Source: Candidatus Woesearchaeota archaeon
GTDB taxonomy: Archaea > Nanobdellota > Nanobdellia > Woesearchaeales > UBA9989
Length of the DNA: 32,579 nucleotides
Direction of reading: 5' to 3'
Assembly: GCA_013329045.1 (NCBI GenBank)
Contig: DUKZ01000036.1
Coordinates: 1-32,579 of the forward strand
In this document: positions 29,182-32,579 of the stretch, piece after piece
Position numbering within the stretch: position 1 is the stretch's first letter
How the letters are laid out: every line of letters starts with the position of its first letter
Notes under the pieces: generated by a model
What the model was told of the DNA's origin: nothing
What the model saw: the letters and a program-made list of their open reading frames with translations, nothing else
The model's database searches: none
Made by a program: the position numbers and the translations under genes

Positions 29182-31338
29182 TTAGGAAACGGTGAATGTG
29201 ATGTCTCGGGTTATCTCATTTCCTCCCTTATCGATTGCATGAACGGTAATATGCTGCGGGCCAGCCCTGAACACGATCGTTTTTGAAACGGTATTACAGC
29301 TGGTGCACAGCCTTGTTTCCCTGCCTTTAACAAAGTCATAATAGGAAACTTCTGAGTTTTCTGACAATGTGAGGCTGAGGGGGACCCTCATGCTGTAGGA
29401 CTCGCCTGAGACTGGACTTGCAAATGAGGTGAACTCTGGAGGAATCTGGTCTATACCATACGTGACTGGTCTTGATATTGCGCTATCACCAAACCTGTCT
29501 TTTATTTCTACACTCGCAGTGATGCTGGTCTGGCCAGCTATCCTTGAACTAACATCTAACGCGCAGGACTGCTTTTGGCCTGCAGGACAGGAGGTGAATG
29601 AGTAATCGCCTATATTGCTGATATGGACAATCGCTTCAGTTAACGTGTCTTCATCATATTCCACAGTGAAGATGCCGTTTGTCTCACCCCTCCTTGGCTC
29701 GACTGATTTGATCTTTGGCTTCTTTGTATCAACAATGAAGTCAGCCGGCATCGTCATCTTGTTGCCTGCCTTGTCTTCTGCAATAATTGTTAATTGGTGA
29801 TGGCCATCAATGAAGGTGACAACCTTGTTGTATTCAGTGCACCTAGTGCAGAGGCGCTTTTCCTTCCCATCCTCCAGGTAGTACATCGTTGATTCCTCAT
29901 CTACTTTGATGAAGACAGGAATGCGCTTATCCTGATAGTATGAAGAGAATGGGGTGTAATCGATCAACGTTGGAGCGGTTGTGTCAACAATGACTGTCTG
30001 GGGCCTTGACGCGCTGGAACTGACATGGTCCCTGATTTCGAAGTAGTATGAGATAGTCTGGCCTTCAAATGCGGAAAGGTCAGCTGCCAACGTGCATTCC
30101 TGGTTTCCCTTGCCGATCGGGCAGGATGATGACTCGAGCTGGTTGGTGTATGAAGATACGCCGAACTTGAGGAAAACATCAGCCGCCTGCTCTTCCTGGT
30201 ATGCGACAAGGAAGCTTGCGCCATCAGTGTAAGAGCCATCCCTTGGGAAAGCAGACCTGATCTTTGGAGGCTTTGTATCAACGGAAAAGGACTGCAATGC
30301 AGTTGCCACAACCTGGCCGCTAGTTACAGATTGGACAGTGACTGTATGCCCGCCATCCTGGACGGAGAGTGTTTTTGTTCCTTCAGCACAGTTACTGCAC
30401 AGGCTTCTGAAAGGAGCGTCATCAAGAGCGTAATTGATCTGGTCAACAATGGTGTTTGCCAATACTTCCAGACTGATAGATTTTGTGTCATACCACTGGT
30501 TTTTAGGGTTGATTATTGTTAAAGGTGAAGTTGCTTTTTCGACATCAATTGTTGCTGAGTAGAAGTCTGATTGAATTTCACTTGCACCGTCTGAAATGGA
30601 AAAGTAAAATTCGATGTTTGACTTGTCCGGGAAAGGCAAATCGACAACCTGGGAACAGGATACTTCGCTGCCCCTTGGGCAGTTTTGAAGGGTGACTGTG
30701 GTAGTTGCGCCGCCAACCTGCCTATAATAGAGCTTGATTGCTGTAGGATTGGTTTCCGTGTATGTTAAGGTGAACTTATCATTTGTGCCGTTGAGGTATG
30801 CGCCATTCCTTGGTGAGATACCCAAGATTACAGGCACTTTGGTGTCTATATAGAATGTGATGTTGGCATATCCAACGTTAAGGGAACGATCAGTTCCTTT
30901 GAGAAGGATATTCTGGGTGCCATCACCCATGTTGAAGAATTGGCGTTCATAATTCTTGCAGCTTTGGCAAAACTTCCTATAGGTGCCGCCGTTGACTGAA
31001 TATAAAAGTTCTGCTACTGTCTCAGACATTCTTACACTGACGGTGACGTCATCGTTTGCGAGGACTGCGCCTTGTGCTGGCTGGGTGATATTGATTTGTG
31101 GGGGCAGTTGGTCAACAGTGCCGCCATTTCCTTGGCACCCATTTGAAGGAGAACATAACGGAGTGTCTAAACATTCCCTAAATGTGCAGATATCAAGGTT
31201 GCAGGTTGATGTACATGTTGTTCCAGATTGGGTGCATGTCCAGCACGGTTTTGGTGGAACGACCGCGTTTGATATGAGTGACAAACTCGTGATACTGATG
31301 ATAACTATGAGCATGAATACTGCTAATTTTGGTTTCAT
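29182..31338 (-). CDS. secreted cysteine-rich Ig-like protein, ABABABA array
   Basis: This 718-aa protein has a good start: ATG 31338 after GGGGGGA. A signal peptide (about 1-25) is followed at 32-70 by a cysteine-rich segment with eight cysteines (CWTC, TTC, STC, DIC, REC, PLC, NGC). The rest is seven Ig-like modules in the order A-B-A-B-A-B-A, the same order as in the 1054-aa protein. The A modules have FCQSC, LCSNC, LCTRC and LCTSC. The B modules have CPRGSEVSC, CPIGKGNQEC and CPAGQKQSC. The A motifs are followed by D/A-G-x-H/Q-x-I/V and then D-x-x-G-N. There is no transmembrane anchor. It has its own hairpin terminator. Likely secreted or surface-bound; function unknown. Confidence 0.75.
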   Translation of the reverse strand: MKPKLAVFMLIVIISITSLSLISNAVVPPKPCWTCTQSGTTCTSTCNLDICTFRECLDTPLCSPSNGCQGNGGTVDQLPPQINITQPAQGAVLANDDVTVSVRMSETVAELLYSVNGGTYRKFCQSCKNYERQFFNMGDGTQNILLKGTDRSLNVGYANITFYIDTKVPVILGISPRNGAYLNGTNDKFTLTYTETNPTAIKLYYRQVGGATTTVTLQNCPRGSEVSCSQVVDLPFPDKSNIEFYFSISDGASEIQSDFYSATIDVEKATSPLTIINPKNQWYDTKSISLEVLANTIVDQINYALDDAPFRSLCSNCAEGTKTLSVQDGGHTVTVQSVTSGQVVATALQSFSVDTKPPKIRSAFPRDGSYTDGASFLVAYQEEQAADVFLKFGVSSYTNQLESSSCPIGKGNQECTLAADLSAFEGQTISYYFEIRDHVSSSASRPQTVIVDTTAPTLIDYTPFSSYYQDKRIPVFIKVDEESTMYYLEDGKEKRLCTRCTEYNKVVTFIDGHHQLTIIAEDKAGNKMTMPADFIVDTKKPKIKSVEPRRGETNGIFTVEYDEDTLTEAIVHISNIGDYSFTSCPAGQKQSCALDVSSRIAGQTSITASVEIKDRFGDSAISRPVTYGIDQIPPEFTSFASPVSGESYSMRVPLSLTLSENSEVSYYDFVKGRETRLCTSCNTVSKTIVFRAGPQHITVHAIDKGGNEITRDITFTVS

Positions 31339-31423
31339 TCAAATCCCCCCTAATTGAACTTCTGTTTTTCGTTTCGGCAACAACTGCCTCCACTTAAGTC
31401 ACCCCTCTATTTGTTTTAAAAAA

Positions 31424-31460
31424 AGTTAAAATAAAAAGAAAAAAAGAAGGTTGCCCTTCT
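31424..31460 (-). terminator. GNRA-tetraloop terminator of S-layer-like gene
   Basis: On the minus strand AGAAGG-GCAA-CCTTCT (31460-31445) is a perfect 6-bp stem with a GNRA loop that begins at the stop codon, followed by TTTTTTT-C-TTTTT. It looks like a strong intrinsic terminator and suggests high expression of the gene before it. The remaining gap to 31338 holds the leader of the 718-aa gene. Confidence 0.75.
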
Positions 31461-32579
31461 TAGATTGCTTCGCCCCAGAAGAACAAGCTACCGTCGCTGA
31501 AATCGCCGTTGCATGGTTCTGGCAATGCCAACTTGAAGGTCAAGCTGATATCTGCGCCAGGTGTCAAGACGTTTCCTGCGAAGTATTCTGTACCGCCGAG
31601 GTTAATTTCTCCAGCATCTGGTGTAGCATCTCCTAAAGTTCCAGCACTCGTTGAAATGATAGGTGCTCTGTCTTCTGGTGTTCCAGTCTCATATGGAATA
31701 CCGACATATCCTTCAGCATCGTCCCTGTCATCATCGTTTCCAGTCTGATATGCACCATTTGTTGCGAAATAACAGAGGTGGTCAACACCAGTTGCTCCAT
31801 CAGTACCATCAACAGCAAGGTCACCATCCTGGTCGCAGACAAACTGATCGCCTATGGTCATAGTTCCAAGGTCACCTGCAGGGAAATCATGTTCATAAAC
31901 ACCTTCCGTTCCACCGTTGTTCAACCTGAGCACGTTGCTCACTGGGCATTTGCTTCCCTGTGATGCTGGGTCGAAGAAATCTGTTCCAGAGATCATCATG
32001 TCCAAAAGGACACCAGATCCAGCTTCAACGTCGTTGGTGATTCTTAAGGTGTCAGAGTAGGAAACTGTTCCTGGCCTGACTTCGTCACCGAAATCGACAG
32101 TGCCATCAATGGAGATAGCCACTTCAGGGTTGAAGAACCAGTATTCGTTCTCGTCGAAAGTTGCGAGGAGGCCGTCAAGGTCTTCTACTTCAGCAACAAC
32201 CCAGTATTCACCTTGCATGCTGAGTGGGGTTTCAACTGTTAAAGTGCACGTATATGTTGCCATGGTATCTGCATCAAACTCTTCGATGACTTCCTCATCA
32301 ATTCGAGCATTCCAGAATGTATCAAGTGCATCACCATCTGCATAGATCGCTGTAAGGTCACAATTTGCTTCGACATCATTGCCTTCGCCCTGTGTTACGC
32401 CAAGGGTGACACGAACATCTGAGATTTTCTCGATGCCGTTTTTGTCCCAGACAAGGACATCCCAGACAATCTGCTCTCCTTCGAAAGCGTAGTTGTTCAC
32501 TCGCTCAACTGCTTCGGCAGAGCCGTCCTGAGGATTCCTGGTTAGAATCCGAGACTCTGGATTCATCCAAATCCTTGGG
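31460..32579 (-). CDS. acidic S-layer-like secreted protein, N-terminus cut off
   Basis: At least 373 codons are open to the window edge. The first ATG (32566) is probably internal, because the sequence before it (PRIW) reads on as protein. The product is strongly acidic, with Asp/Glu-rich stretches such as DQDGDLAVDGTDG and NDDDRDDAEG. It has beta-type repeats (ERVNNYAFEGEQIVWDVLVW, then DKNGIEKISDVRVTLG; VSYSDTLRITND). Archaeal proteins with the motif NYAFEGEQI-x-W-x-V-L-V-x-D-K-N-G are familiar to me from DPANN genomes as abundant surface-layer-like proteins. That is recall, not checked. It may bind calcium. It ends in a strong terminator. Confidence 0.6.
   Translation of the reverse strand, partial: PRIWMNPESRILTRNPQDGSAEAVERVNNYAFEGEQIVWDVLVWDKNGIEKISDVRVTLGVTQGEGNDVEANCDLTAIYADGDALDTFWNARIDEEVIEEFDADTMATYTCTLTVETPLSMQGEYWVVAEVEDLDGLLATFDENEYWFFNPEVAISIDGTVDFGDEVRPGTVSYSDTLRITNDVEAGSGVLLDMMISGTDFFDPASQGSKCPVSNVLRLNNGGTEGVYEHDFPAGDLGTMTIGDQFVCDQDGDLAVDGTDGATGVDHLCYFATNGAYQTGNDDDRDDAEGYVGIPYETGTPEDRAPIISTSAGTLGDATPDAGEINLGGTEYFAGNVLTPGADISLTFKLALPEPCNGDFSDGSLFFWGEAI

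Noticed and set aside
31193-31393. 66-codon minus-strand frame across the start of the 718-aa gene
   Set aside because: It overlaps the signal-peptide region of a gene with a GGGGGGA ribosome site and has no independent support.

Overview
The window looks like a chromosome segment of an archaeon, most likely a DPANN archaeon of the Woesearchaeota/Pacearchaeota type. Signs seen directly are TATA-like boxes 25-30 bp upstream of starts, several apparently leaderless genes, GGAGGTG-type ribosome sites, a Taw3/Tyw3 tRNA-modification gene, a TrmB regulator, and a long run of secreted proteins built from Ig/cadherin-like repeats. The taxon is inferred from family resemblance and no marker gene fixes it. 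No rRNA, tRNA, CRISPR array or transposase was recognised.

Left part (1-7.3 kb): a single-chain MNT-HEPN nucleotidyltransferase; a decayed GHMP (galactokinase-like) kinase of which only the C-terminal half is a clean ORF; two tandem, overlapping MacB/FtsX-type permease genes with no ATPase in view; a roughly 100-nt stretch with RNA-like folding; and a two-gene unit (calcineurin-like phosphoesterase plus an orphan PEP-utilising phosphohistidine-domain protein) read divergently from a TrmB regulator across a shared promoter region with a small palindrome.

Middle part (7.3-14.5 kb): TrmB; an ACT-domain protein divergent from dapA-dapB, with two copies of an inverted-repeat operator between them; a compact minus-strand unit of four overlapping or abutting genes (57-aa zinc ribbon, 34-aa microprotein, 81-aa CxxC protein, Bro-N/DinD-like protein); an antitoxin gene with a perfect 19-bp palindromic operator and only a 22-codon stump of its RelE-like toxin; taw3; and a hydrolase/NUDIX pair.

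Right part (14.5-32.6 kb): about 18 kb of minus-strand genes for exported proteins. A 3276-residue protein holds about 29 cadherin-like repeats with a lamin-tail domain and a MopE-like Ca-binding motif, and is translationally coupled to a membrane-anchored 236-aa protein. Two further exported proteins (1054 and 718 aa) carry the same seven-module ABABABA array of two alternating cysteine-bearing Ig-like modules, and one is closely coupled to a small exported 175-aa protein. The window ends inside an acidic, S-layer-like protein followed by a strong GNRA-tetraloop terminator. Together these look like a cell-surface or adhesion locus, an inference from export signals and repeat architecture.
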